Shown here in pieces: positions 1 to 15,812 of a stretch of DNA of 64,000 nt; position 1 is the stretch's first letter; the number at the start of each line of letters is the position of its first letter. Source of the DNA: Alnus glutinosa (Eukaryota > Streptophyta > Magnoliopsida > Fagales > Betulaceae); assembly GCF_958979055.1 (NCBI RefSeq), contig NC_084897.1, positions 23,587,628 through 23,651,627 on the forward strand, read 5' to 3'. Under the pieces are notes generated by a model that was not told where the DNA came from, made no database searches, and worked only from the letters and a program-made list of their open reading frames with translations. A program made the position numbers and the translations under genes.

Positions 1-109
1 GGAATGGTATATAGGGGACCGTCAAGTTTGGAGGGTCTTGAGAATTTCCTGCAGTTTTTATTACCTGGTGGCTTCTACTGCCTGCTTCGTGCACATTATG
101 AAAATCCAG

Positions 110-1948
110 GTGTTAGCAGAGCGTGAGCAGAAAATTCAAACTGAGGTGAAAGAAATACACAAGGTGTTCTATTGTGATCTATGCAACAAGCAATACAAAT
201 TGGCTATGGAATTTGAAGCTCACCTGAGCTCATATGATCATAATCACAGAAAGGTAAATGGTTTATTTTGACCTGTTACGCTTACTGTTGGCACTCAATT
301 TTGTTGCTCGTGGCATACTTGTCAATTTTGTCTGATTTGGAACACCCTCAATGAGATTTTCAGCGTTTTAAAGAAATGAGAGAAATGCATGGCTCTAGCA
401 GTCGGGATGATCGGCAAAAACGGGAGCAGCAACGTCAGGAGAAGGAGATGGCTAAGTTTGCTCAAATGTATCCATTCTCATACACTTTCCACGAGTTACA
501 TTTATTAATTAGGGGAGTCACACGTTAGTTTCCTAATTGCCCTTTTGTTATTTTCCTCCTTTTGGCCAAGTAGGGCAGATGCTCGTAAACTGCAACAGAA
601 GCAAGAAGAGTCTGTGTCTTCTCCGGTTCCAGTTCCCACTGAAGTGAGAGGTGCTACTGCACTTGCAGTTCAGGATCAGCGGAAGGCATTAAAGTTTGGT
701 TTTTCTTCTAAAGGCGGCACCTCCAAGGTATGCCTATCTCTCTGCATCTTGGATTTGTGTTACTGTAACATTGTAGTTTTAGTTGTCCTTTATGCTATGG
801 AGAATGGAAAGAAGGATGACTTCCCATGCACGTGTACATACATAATGTTCATACACAGGTATATATAAAACTGTAATTCGGTGCCAGATTCATCTAATTC
901 ATGAGTCTGGTTAATGGTGCACAACTAATTTATCAGCCCTCGGGAAATTTTCTCGGTTTCTGCTCTCTACTCATTTTCTCAGACACATCTTGTCATTTGT
1001 GTCAAACAGCTTCCTTTTGGACCCATATCTACTTACTTTCAATTTTACTGGAGCACTTCTTTTTTCCTTGTCCTTCTCGTTTTCATTACCTGCAGGAAGT
1101 GTGCAAGTTATGAACATCCTAATGACTCTTAGCATTGAATATACATCTAACCTTTAGTGCCTTTGTATTAGAATACATTTTTTTATTCAACTTTGAGTGT
1201 CTTCATTGAAGCAATGATACAGAAGAGCAAAACAAAGTGAGAGGCCAGGGGCAGGGCTTGATGACTGGGAGAAGCAAAACAAAATTAGGAAAAAGAAAAT
1301 CTCTGAGTACCAATCACCATTTATTATGCTTGATATGACTGTTTTCCCTTACTGCACCAACATATCTACTACCTTATTCACCATGATCATTATTATGGCT
1401 AAAATCACCGTCAACATTTCCTTCTATTGTAATGCATGCTTAAAATGATTTCCTGCTTTCGAGGTGAACATGCTTATTATATATATACAGTAATAAATGA
1501 CAATTGATTTTTTTCTCACCTTTTGAGTATATTAGTGCAGATAACTTAATGGTGGCTGGGGGTTGTATACCAAAATTTGCTGTTTCTTGTTACGTAAAAA
1601 TGCATGTAGGTTTTACCCATTTGAACAGTGGGATAGATTTAATATGTTAAACCATAACCAGGATGTACAACTGGCCATTCCTTAGGGTAATATGAAGGGC
1701 TGTCTATTACCACTATTTCCTTTTCTGGCATCCATTGCTCCTTTCTAGCCCCATGGAGTTTTGAGGCTTGCGCATGTTAACGACGCAAAAATGATTGAAA
1801 CTAGTTCCAATTCTGGTTAATTAATAGTCTTCTGACTAACTCATTGCTTTTCTTTCTCATTGTGCAGAACTCTTCTAGTAGTGCTGCAAAGAAGCCGAAA
1901 GTGGCAGTCGCCTCTGTTTTTGGCAATGATAGTGACGAAGAAAAGTGA
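110..1948 (+). CDS. 3' part of a G-patch/C2H2 zinc-finger protein gene (partial, last four exons)
   Basis: Four coding exons can be joined in one frame: 110-253, 364-467, 574-727 and 1868-1948, each with AG/GT borders and matching phases (0, 0, 2, 0). The first carries a C2H2 finger of the U1/dsRNA-binding type, with the motif FYCDLCNKQYK followed by H-x5-H (HLSSYDH). Next come a charged helix rich in K, R, E and Q, and a lysine-rich tail that ends in an acidic DSDEE stretch just before the TGA at 1946. This layout matches the C-terminal half of plant D111/G-patch proteins with a zinc finger, which are thought to be nuclear RNA-processing factors. The G-patch itself would lie upstream of the window, so that part of the name is inference. 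The last intron is long (728-1867). No introns or stops look damaged. Confidence 0.72.
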
Positions 1949-2490
1949 AAAGTTAACCCTTGCAGCATCACACTATTGTACCTTTTGTATTGTTGGCCTT
2001 GCCTTCTGTTTAACGTCTATGTGACCCATGCCCAGAGTTTTTTATAGACTTGTCTTGGTTAGGGGTAATTCCTTACTGGATTTTTTCATTGAACGAGAAA
2101 AATATTGATCCAATGAAATTACCCGATATAAAGGAACTGTCCTTTGGTACATTTTTAACGAAATGTCTCTAAAAAATTAGAAGAATTTAGCCTGAATATT
2201 TGATATTTGCAGGAATTTAAATCTTAGATGATTGAGACGTGAAGGCCAAACTTTTGCTAGATATATGAATCCCTCAATATATCCAAGGAAAATTGTTCAG
2301 CATGTATATAGTACAGGATAACTTGTATTACATTGCAAATATATATACATAGGCACCTCAACATATTCATAATCATTATCTGTTAACCGTTATGGAGTTG
2401 CATAAATTACATTATTTAACCACAAACTAGGATACATGTAGATTTCTTGGAAGTATGATCACCGCCGCCAGAACACGACAGATGCAAACT

Positions 2491-6002
<3,512 letters not shown>

Positions 6003-6010
6003 TTAAATCC

Positions 6011-8280
6011 CTGCCATAAGAAAATACCATTTAAAGTTACTTTTTTGAATCTTTGATACTATATTTTAGAGCAAGTAAACAATCATCATATAGACTCAGA
6101 TGCTTTCTAGAAATAACAAAAGCTTGGTTTTGTCACTAGATCGAAGGCATAAAAGAGGAACAAAATCTGATTTCTAGAAATAAGGGCATCAATACAGTGC
6201 TGTGAGCCTGTGATTGAGGATCATCAAACCATGAAGATAATATTGGGTACTAAAACAACTAAAGATATACCCAACCCAAGCCTGCGAAAATTCTATCACG
6301 AGTGGAAAAGAAAGAAAGAAAGAAAAAAGGTCAGAAAAATATCTCCCAGAACATATAAAAGATCATTTTATAATCACTTTGCCCATATGTTTCTGTTGTT
6401 GATGAATTCAAAAGGGTAGAAGTCAAACCTTACTAAGCTTGAAGGAAGTAAAGATGCTGCTGCTAAAGCCTAAAGCTGAGATAAGAAGCACTGTGAGTAT
6501 TTTCTAGGCACTCTATCGGCATATATTGGTGAGCCTTCAGGCTTCAAGCCTCAATTTTTTATCTTCAACGACAACCATAAATATCTTCATGACTGTTCAA
6601 AAAAAAAAATCTTCATGACAAACGTACGGCTACTTGTCTAGCAAGGCTTTGCTTCCTGATAACAACCTTCTTGCAATTGTCCCAAAGTTGGGACTATACC
6701 CATTAATGCGGCGGATATATTCTTGAAGATCATGGATCATGTGCAATATATATATACATAATATTATTTCTTTTCTTTTCTTTTCTTTTCATTTTTTTTT
6801 TCAATATTATTTCTATTTTGATTGTGAATGTCAGTTTGGGGTAGGGGCAAAGTTCCCATTCAAATAAAACGTTGGAAAAAGTATACATATTTTCTTAAAT
6901 TATTATTTAATTGTTAATATCATTTCTAAATTATTAATTGTATCAATTTTCCCTCTCAAGTTTTCAAAAAATTCTATAAGACCAACAAAAAGGCAAAAAT
7001 GACCCTAAATTTTTTTCAATAAAACAAAAATGTTCTTATAAATTCGAAAAAAAAAAACCTAAAACTCTTGTATATTTTTTGTTATTTAGATATTTTTTTA
7101 TACTTTTTTTAGTTTTTTTTTTTTAAAAAAAAAAAAATTAATAATTTTATGAAGGGTATTTTTGTTTTTAGAGAGACTGACATTTTTTTATAGTTTATGG
7201 GAAACATTGAGACAATTTATAATTTGGAGAGGGACACTAACAACGAGACGATAATTTGAAAAAGTTATATGTACTTTTTCTTAAAATACACGTTAAAATC
7301 ACGAGACATGTTATATACACATTTTTTATACATTTTTTTTTCTAAATCAACCATTAAATGACTCACACGTGGGTTCTTGTACAATTGGACTGACTCAATG
7401 ATTAACTTGGAAAAAAATTGTATAATAAATGTCCAATAATCATTTTTCTAAAATAACAAATATTGTGAACAGATATTAATTTAATAAACTGAATGAGAAG
7501 AATTTCATGCGTCCACGGTTCGGAGAAAAACTGTTTTAGGGTTTAAAACAGGGATAACCTTGTTTATTTTGTTGTAGGGTTTGGTGTATGTGGCGAAGCA
7601 ATAGTACTATACTGACAACCGAATTTACGTAGAAGTTTCCAGTAGATGTGAAGATTAATTTGGACAAAAGAGGAACAGGGACCAGGGTGGCATTCAAATG
7701 TAGCTCCTCTCCTCTCCTCGCTGTGAAATTGAAAGAGAAATTCTTTGAGAGAAGTTGTCGAATAATGATTGTACTCTTGGAAATTAGGACATGATCTCCT
7801 TCTTCTTTAGTCTTCTCCGTCTCTACCATCTGTGCGCCTCGATCTCCTCTACGTTTACCGGTTCCGGCTCCACTATCGACTAGTCTTCGCCCCCGCGCGT
7901 GCACCCTACATGCCGCTGTGACGCGCATGGGCTATACGTGTTGATGTCCCTTTTGGCTCTTGCGGCAAATCTCCTCCGTCTCACCTCTTCTTGCTCTTTT
8001 CTTTAGAGCTCTTTTGGTTTGTAGGAGCTTCCAGATCCAAATCTTGGGCACAAAAAATTATAATCTTAATACTTTTTCCCACATCACTTCCTCTCTTCTA
8101 CTTGTTTAGTTACTATTAAATCATATGGTTGAAGGATGAGATGAAAATAATAAAGAGACATAAAAAAATTAACTTACGTTTATAAAGTAAAACCATTTTT
8201 TTTTACGAGATCTTTCTTCTTTTTTCACTTAATAGAAACCGTACAATAAAATGATATATTTATTGTTGAATGAGGCTATG
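6011..8280. other. Intergenic region upstream of the aspartic protease; no gene seen
   Basis: AT-rich with several A and T runs. The part from 6011 to about 6430 probably holds the 5' UTR intron of the protease: the acceptor is seen at 6011-6013, and a donor-like AGTAAG on the minus strand lies near 6430. The GC-rich stretch at 7680-7930 is open on the minus strand for 130 codons but shows no recognisable protein and no splice context, so I do not call it a gene. Confidence 0.5.
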
Positions 8281-8288
8281 AATATAAT

Positions 8289-8469
8289 AAGGGCAGAGCC
8301 AGAGTTTACAATTTGGAGGAGGGCCAAATTGAAAAAAAAAAAAATTGGGAGCCAAAACTATAAAAAAAAAAAGGGATAAATTTTTATTTATTTTTTACAT
8401 TTTTTTTTTTTGGAAAATCCATGGGGCTTGGGGGGCAAGCCCCCTTGGCCCATGGCTAGTTCCACCCTT
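8289..8469. mobile_element. Degenerate short element of the GGAGCCA (hAT MITE-like) family
   Basis: The ends AAGGGCAGAGCCAGAG and CTAGTTCCACCCTT are roughly inverse. The inside carries a poly-A/poly-T middle and the text GGGGGCAAGCCCCCTTGGCCC. The layout resembles the better-kept copies at 35290-35491 and 52845-53079, but the target duplication is not recognisable. Confidence 0.35.
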
Positions 8470-8519
8470 TTTTTTCTTTCTTTTTTTTTTTTTTTATTTT
8501 TTATTTTTTAAATCAGTGT

Positions 8520-9060
8520 AAATTATAAAAGCATAATCAGGTTGTACATTCATAATCTACTACAACAGCATTTTGGATAATATTAGGACATTCATCTATC
8601 CAGTGTTGTTTAGCAGTTGAGAAATAGCATATTTAGCCAAAACATGAGCTACCTGATTTGCACTCCTGCGAACATGTTGCACCTCCACCGACAAGAATTG
8701 AGAGAACATACTTTTGGTGTCATTCAAAATTTGGCCATAGGCTCGGAGGCTAAGCTCCCTTACACTCAAAGCAGAAACTGTAACCGAAGAATCTCCCTCC
8801 AGTAAAATCCGACTTCCCCCCACCTCACGGGCAAGAACCACAGCTTCCCACGCCGCTAGAGCTTCTGCTGAGGTAGGATCGGTGATGTAGAGAGTCACTT
8901 TCGTCCTGGCTGCCAAAACCCAACCAGTAGCATCCCTAATAACCACCCCCACCCCCATTCTATCCGTCTCCTTTGAAATTGCAGCATCCCAGTTTATTTT
9001 TCAAACATCTGGAAGATGTTTGGTCCATAAAGAAGGGGATTCCGCCAAAGCTTTGACAGG
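8520..9060 (-). pseudogene. LINE 3' relic: RNase H (RVT_3-like) domain
   Basis: On the minus strand, 8958 to 8596 encodes an RNase H-like fold with the motifs GVGVVIRDATG, EALAAWEAV and LEGDSS, and an HVRRSANQVAH ending, typical of RNase H domains in plant LINE elements. Homology continues upstream (WTKHLPDV, then a TGA, then KINWDAA), showing that a Trp codon of the usual motif has become a stop near 9000. Downstream the frame must shift after LLNNTG to read HWIDECPNIIQ, the usual end. A poly-T tract (8463-8513) marks the element's poly-A tail. This is a 5'-truncated, dead LINE copy with at least two lesions. Confidence 0.75.
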
Positions 9061-9590
9061 ATTAATCAATATGTAACACATGAGAATTATGAGAGTAATG
9101 CACAAGAGTTACAAATGGAATTCAAAATAGCTATTGTACGTTGTCTTCATATGTCTCAATAGTTACCTCTTAATCTCTATAGCTCCCTCAAAAGTAGGAT
9201 CAAAGCTATAAATAATTTTTTGAGTGCCTTCCGTTATACCCACAACATTCGCCCGCAACAACCAACTAGCCAGCTTTCCCACTTGTTTCCTCCCCAACAA
9301 GAATTTCTACTGGGCCTGTGGAAAAGGACCTGCTTTGAATTGCTATAAAAAAATATAGCTCTTTTTTTTTTTTTTTTTTTTTTTTTGCTTTGCATTCTAA
9401 AAAATAGAAAGAAAGAAAGAAAGAAAACAAACGGACAATTTTTCAATTGCTTTGTTTCTTTTGGAAATGGGAGAAATGGACAATAAGAGTGATATCCACA
9501 AGGTTGTATGATCGTCCCCGTGGCATTTAGGAAGTATATATGATGAACGACTAGATAACCATTACACTCCTGTTATTGGGAAAGACCCAT

Positions 9591-9651
<61 letters not shown>

Positions 9652-10560
9652 CCATTACCTGTTAACTTGCGGGTTGGCGGGTCAATTGTTTATTTATTTA
9701 AAAAAGAAAGTCTAGTGCACGCCGGATCTGTTGGAATTGGATTGTAATAGCTGTCTCCAGAGAGCGATAGCGAGTCTATTTCAGTTTGCCACTGCGTTAT
9801 TCAAGTCGATTTGTTTAATTCCTTTTCGGCTTGCCTCTTAGTATCTAAGAAATAGAGATCAATCCCTTGCGGCTTGCAGCAACAGATTGCGACTATGAAG
9901 CAATCCCTCTTTGCTGAGGTTTTCTCTTTTGCAAAGAAATATTATTATTTCTAGTTTCACTTTATTTTAAACAATACATATTGTTAGCGTTAATTTTATT
10001 TTTTATTTTTCACTTTATTTTAACTAAATATTGCTAGGATTTACGACACCATATATCGGAGAATTAGCATTTAGCAATCATAAGATTTAGTTTTGTGTTT
10101 CTGGGTATGGGGTTTATGATTCTGCATATTTATTTTCACCATCAAAAAATTGGGAGGACAAAAAAATCTTCTCATCCAGCCGTCCAGGAAAAGAAAAAAG
10201 GAAAAAAAAAAAATTTAAAAACAGTTTTTTTAAAAGAAATGGAAAAAATCTTCAAAAAAAAAAAAAAAAAAAAAGGAAAAAATCTTTAAAAAAGTTAGGC
10301 GTCTCGGTTAATATACCCCTTTAACTTGATCGTGTTGAATTTGGATTGGCCTAATTGAATTGGCAGGTGGTCAAGTAACTTGTGAAATCAGGCCTGGCCC
10401 ATAAATAGGCCTATTTGCAGCCTCGCTACTAAAGACGAACCTTCTTCAAGTCGGATAGTCTTTGACCCGACCAACCGCCCTGTACCCACTGGCATACAAC
10501 TTCCCATTCCTATACTGAGAACTCAAATCTGTAACTAGGTATAAAGGCTATACAGTCATC
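9061..10560. other. Intergenic region with simple repeats
   Basis: No supported gene. It contains a TA microsatellite at about 9594-9648, a poly-T run (9361-9386) beside a GAAA run, and A-rich stretches at 10200-10290. A short ATG-started open stretch at 9895-9918 is followed by a GT donor-like site. It could be a lost first exon, but no continuation was found. Confidence 0.4.
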
Positions 10561-11070
10561 CACAGAATCGATCATAGCCCAACAAGGTATAAAAGTTTCT
10601 ATTCTATCTTTACTAGTTTGTTTCTACTCGTGCAATTTTGAATTTTGTTCGAAATTTATTACGGGAATGAAGCTGTGAAACTGAGGTTGCCATCCAAATG
10701 TTTGAGAAAATGCCGCAGTGCGTAAAATTGAAGAATAGATTTTTACTCGAACTTAAAATCAAAAAAACGTTTATTTTTCGGTGTTTCCGATGGTTGTTAT
10801 TCTTGGACTATGCTTGTAAACCATTGAATATTACAAGTTTTCCCAATTTATGACACTGTGTGTGTTTGTGAATAAGTAGAAGAATCAATAATGAGGAACA
10901 TATTCAGCTAAGTTGATATTTAATTGCACATAAATACATAATATGACCCTTTAGTGTACTTTCATCTGGGTTTGTGTCAGTTTCCCTTTCCGTCTTAAAA
11001 GAATTCAAATTGAAGTTTGGGCATGTTGTTGGTGTGATATAAGCTTTGGTTTGCATCAGGAAAGTGCTAG

Positions 11071-11950
11071 ATGGCATTGAGGCGGTTCTTTGGGTTTTCT
11101 GATGGTGAGCTAATGCGGTCGGATTCAAAACCATGTTCCAGATTGACTAGACAGACGGCTGGGATTTTTACCGTTGGAGGAGGATTAGCATTTTGGATTC
11201 TTTGTAGATTGCACTATGGTCTGTCCTACATTTTCTGCTGGGTTTTTTCTACTTGTTTATTTATACTTTGTTCGTTGATCTTGAATGCCCTATTATGTTG
11301 TCTAACATGATTCTTGTCCTCTACCTAGGGGGAAAATATGAGTGGCTATTATTTTTGTTGCATGAAATGCTAATACTGCTCTTTTTCAATATCTGGTCTC
11401 CACTAAGTTTGATAGTTTCATTAGTGATTGGTCTTCAATTGGCAATCTAGGTGGATAACCTGTTTACTCATGTTCAATTTTGGTATGGATTCTCTAACCT
11501 TTGCATAAAAGGTAGTTCAAAACTGAATACCTCACAACAAAAGAAATTACAAATGATGTGAACGTATTATCTTGCTTTTGGAGAGATGTTTATAACTCAA
11601 GGGACCATTTATGATTTTGCAATGAGGCAACGAGTCTGGATTACTCTTACTATAAAATTCCATCTAACAAGATTAGTCCAATATGGTCTACAGTAACTTT
11701 TAAGGTCAAATGCATTTGAAAGGGACTTTCTTATGCTTTTCATTTCCTTCTTCTCTCTTGTAATGTTTGATAAAAATCACAATATTTGTTTTTTTATGCT
11801 CATGCAGGTCCCAGAATTACGGTTCCAAGGAGTCTTAGGTGGGCAGCTTGTGGAGCAGTATCTGTTAGCTCAACCTCTGCTTTACTCGTTCGCTTATTTA
11901 GTCCTGAATGTGAACCCCAAAACATAGCTGCTTATGACAAGGGAAAGTAG
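11071..11950 (+). CDS. Small conserved plant protein of unknown function (two exons, 96 aa)
   Basis: Exon 1 (11071-11218) and exon 2 (11808-11950) join across a GT-AG intron (phase 1) into 96 residues. The N-terminal half starts MALRRFFGFSDGELM and has a basic stretch, then a hydrophobic segment (TAGIFTVGGGLAFWILC, about 35-52). The C-terminal half starts PRITVPRSLRWA, followed by a second hydrophobic run (AVSVSSTSALLVRLF) and the ending NIAAYDKGK. Two hydrophobic segments suggest a small organelle or membrane protein. The sequence looks like a plant-conserved family, but I cannot name it. The ATG is just downstream of an acceptor-like CAG, and a donor-like CAACAAG|GTATAA at about 10580 suggests a 5' UTR intron. 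Confidence 0.6.
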
Positions 11951-12518
11951 TGGTAGGTTGTTCATGAAGGTTAAAGCTTGTCTTAATCTATTTTCTGAGT
12001 CTTTTATGCAGGACCAATCTTATTACCCGTTCCCAAGATAAGCTACCAAGATATAAATTCATGGCATGCTATGCTGTTTGCCTAGAAGTGCATCTGTTAA
12101 TTACATTATAAGCAGGTTTCTAAAATGTTTGTCTTACATGAGAAAGTTGTTGTCTTTAATTTAGTATAACCCCGTACAATTTCTTTATGCATATTATTCA
12201 CCGTTGGCTTCTGTTATTAGAAAAAGAAAAAAAAATCCCCTAAGAACACAATCACTATGGCAACTGTTTCCTGAATGATCACTTGACTTTAAATCTTGCA
12301 CACTTCACCCCTCTTCAAGTCAAGAACTACTAGCCAAAGGTTGTTTTGCACACTGCATCCTCTATCATGGCCTTGAAGCAGCGATTGCTCAGATTTAACA
12401 ATTGCATACACAAAACGTGACAAACAAACATTTTGTTGTGCTTTCCGCCTTGCTAAAAAAACTTTAGGGTAGTGGATGAGAGAATTAGAAACACCCTTTT
12501 GTAATAAATAGAGATATC

Positions 12519-12869
12519 CTTGTCTCTGTTTACAGTTTACCTTTGTAATGGACTGTAAATTATTTGGGCATTTTAGGTGGCTTGTAAGCCAGACCAGACC
12601 TTCTCATTTTAGTTGGGTTGTGTTTCAGTGTAAAGAGAGGACCCAATTGTTTGTTCATGTAATTTTTGTTTGTTGCTTAGGTAGCTACTTTAAGTTAGGT
12701 TTGTTCCTAGCTTAGTGGTTAGGAATTCTATATCTCTACTCACTATCTTGGGCCTACGGGCGTGTGCTTGTAGCTATTGGGCTGGTTGTTTGCCTTCGGG
12801 CTGTTGTAGTTGCCTTTGGGCTTGTTATCAATGAAAGTTCCAGATCCCGTTCAAAAAAAAAAATAAAAA
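12519..12869 (+). mobile_element. 5'-truncated LINE-type retroposon with 13-bp target duplication
   Basis: The segment ends in CCAGATCCCGTTC followed by an A-rich tail, the usual look of a plant LINE 3' end. It is flanked by direct copies of AAATAGAGATATC at 12506-12518 and 12870-12882. The insert has no coding sequence, so it is the 3' untranslated part only. The direct repeats are exact, which points to a fairly young insertion. Confidence 0.7.
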
Positions 12870-12889
12870 AAATAGAGATATCAACGTTG

Positions 12890-13676
12890 TCATAAGTTAT
12901 TGTTTCCCTCTTTCCAGAGTTTCTTACCAGGAAAGTAACGTTCCACGCAATGTATATTTGAGAGAAGATGCGGTCCTGGGGAAGAAAGTTGATAGGGATT
13001 CTTAACAATTTTTCTGTCCAGATTGCTAGCAATATGGATAACAAATGTGTATTTGTTGGGGCATGACTCTACATGGACTCTCTCACATTTTGTGCTCAAT
13101 TTGTTGAAGATCCCAATTCGGCCTTCCTAGTTTGTACAAAGAATCTTCAATCCCAGTTATGGCCCAATCTTAAGACGTTAAAAATTATCTTCCTCTATTT
13201 TTTTTTTTTTCCTGGTTGTTATAGTTTTTCTTTTTAGACATAATCACTGCCATCTATATCATTGTCCCAAATTTCATCCATAAAATGAGAAATGGGACCA
13301 AGTGACCAACCTAGATGTAACCTTTTACCTGTCCACTTTCTCGTGTGGACGTTTGAAAAAGCCAAATGATATGCCAATGGCAAAAGTGACGGGTAGAATG
13401 AGAAAAAATAGATTGGCTTAATGCCAAAGTATATATGCGGACGGGGTCAACATCAAAAGGCCACAACTAAAATAAACATCATCCTTCATTTATGGAATTT
13501 TTTAACACATAAAATAGGATTTGGTTGCCTTGTATTACATGTGTTTGGACCACCATTTTCATTTGCTTTTAAATCCTCCACCGGTTCTTGTCTCTTCCTT
13601 GCAACAATGAACCAACATACATTCTATTGGTTAAAGGCCTAGTGGAGTAAACATCTTTCCCTTTTCTTTTTTTCCT

Positions 13677-13719
<43 letters not shown>

Positions 13720-15500
13720 ATTTATTTATTTATTTTATTTTTTCGGGTTTTGTTTTGTCAAATGTCATAATGGGAACATGGATTCTTATTTGATACGAAT
13801 GTCATCTAGTGTTATATTGGATGCTTTTAGTAATGAACAAAACCGTCACAATCAATTCTAATGAGAGATTCTCCATTGAAGACATGCATGACTCTTCACA
13901 GGCAGATGGGCCATTAATGTCACGTTGCAAGCAAATGGAGTCAAAGTCACCTTACTGGTTTTCTTCAATTTCGCATCCTTTAGTTTATAAGCCACTAAAC
14001 AAAGCACCAAAAACACACTTCATCCTCAATATGACAATATCCATATTGATGGTATAGTGGATTGCACGACCATATGTGAAAGAGAAATATGATAAGATTG
14101 GAGACTTATGGGAGCGTTGGTGGAGTGGCTTCGATGCTTAAGTTAGTAAGGATAAGGGGAATATAGTTATGTATTACTTGCATGGGTGGCATGACTTCCT
14201 TTGTACGGTAGGTTTACGGGCATCGTATGGGGTTGGACAGGTGTCACTGGGTGATAAGATGTGACCTTGATCGGGCATAGGGTCTAATGCGTGTCTTTTA
14301 GCAGGGCATGCCCTTGGCCAAGCTTCGCTTGTTAAAGGGTGTATGACTTTGACTGATTGTGGCGTTGAGTTTTTTTGCCTCTTGTCAGGTGATAGCCATT
14401 ATCCGTTGTTGTGTATGAGTGTGTGCCAAATTGCCAATTGAGAGGTTGTGGGTGTTGCCTATTATTCTACTAACAATAATGGGACAATTAGAATGAAGCA
14501 GTAAGAGGAGATTTTCTACGATTTCCTCTTGTTGCTGTTTGTGTAGCAAACATCCGGCTCATCGGCTGTCACAAACCAAACTTAACCTTCTCGAGCTTGG
14601 GCTTATGTTTTTCCTAGGGTCAATTGGGCGGGCACTTAGTGTTCCCACACATCTAACGTCATATATTCAACTCATTTTAATTCTTTTCATCAACTAACTC
14701 ACTAATCTACTAGAGTCTAAAAGAATTGAATACATAATTAAGCTTTTTTGGACTTATCGCAATGTGTATCAACATAAACCCAAGTCATATTATAGTCTCA
14801 CATGAAAACCCATTGACCCACCAAAAATAAGGGCACATTTGATATATTGGAATGATGATTACTTGCGAATAAAAATGGGTATTACCAAAAATATAAGAAG
14901 TTGAAATGAAATGATCATTTCTATTAATTCGTTTGGCGACAACACATGAATAAAACCCTTCGTATAGTTTGGTGCAACATGATAAGATACTGGAATGGAA
15001 TCAAATTTCAACCAAAATTGTACCCACTCCTTCGGGTCGACATAGCCTCCAACCACCCTAAAAAGTATAGTTAGGGGTGGCCAAACACCCAAACAAAAGT
15101 ACGAACACTGAAAAAGTTCATTAACATTGTAAAGTGACCAAAAGATTTTTGAGAATATTTATTTTTTGAGTTATTTCGTTATTGGGAAGACACGTAGTAC
15201 AAGCTTTTTTCTTTTTTCTTTTTCTTTTTTTTTTAATTTTTTTTAATTTTTTATGAGTAACTAATTTAAATATGGAAGGGATGGGCATAGATTGAAAAGC
15301 CCATCTTATTTAGGTACAAATAGATTCAATTACATTTGTGTGTTATCTTAACACAATTAAATATGTGAAAAAGATATAATTAAGGTAAGAATTAATCATT
15401 ATAAGATAAAAGAATCATATTCTATCTAATATTACGAAACTCTTAAAAAACCAGAAAAAACAGAAAGTTGTTTAAAAATAATAATAAAAAATAAAATAAA
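12890..15500. other. Intergenic region, no gene seen
   Basis: AT-rich, with a long T run at 13678-13711 and scattered T/A runs at 15205-15255 and 15470-15500. Reading all frames gave only short open stretches without domain motifs or splice continuity. Confidence 0.45.
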
Positions 15501-15812
15501 AAAATCGCAATTAAACATTGACCTAGTAATACCTTTGACATGCCCAAGTACACGTGCATGTCACGTGTGAGAGAGAGAGAGAGGGGGGCAAAAACTAAAG
15601 TATATGTAAAAATATGGTGGGAGATGAGTAGTTTATTCGGTATTCAGTTAATGGGAGGAGCTCCCATGGCTCCCCACTTGTCCCCATCCCCACTTATTTT
15701 TCTCTCTCCTGGCTCCCTATCACTTCTGACCCTTTGCCCTGTTTCTTTCTCTTCATTCACAGGCAGAGCTAGTTGGCCACACCCCCCCCCCTCCAAACCC
15801 TAACCCCACACC

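Noticed and set aside
7536..7928. 130-codon open frame on the minus strand in a GC-rich stretch
   Set aside because: No recognisable domain, biased composition (Arg/Gly/Lys) and no splice or promoter context; the other frames look similar.
9895..9918. Short ATG-started exon MKQSLFAE followed by a donor-like GT
   Set aside because: No continuing exon could be found in the next 2 kb.
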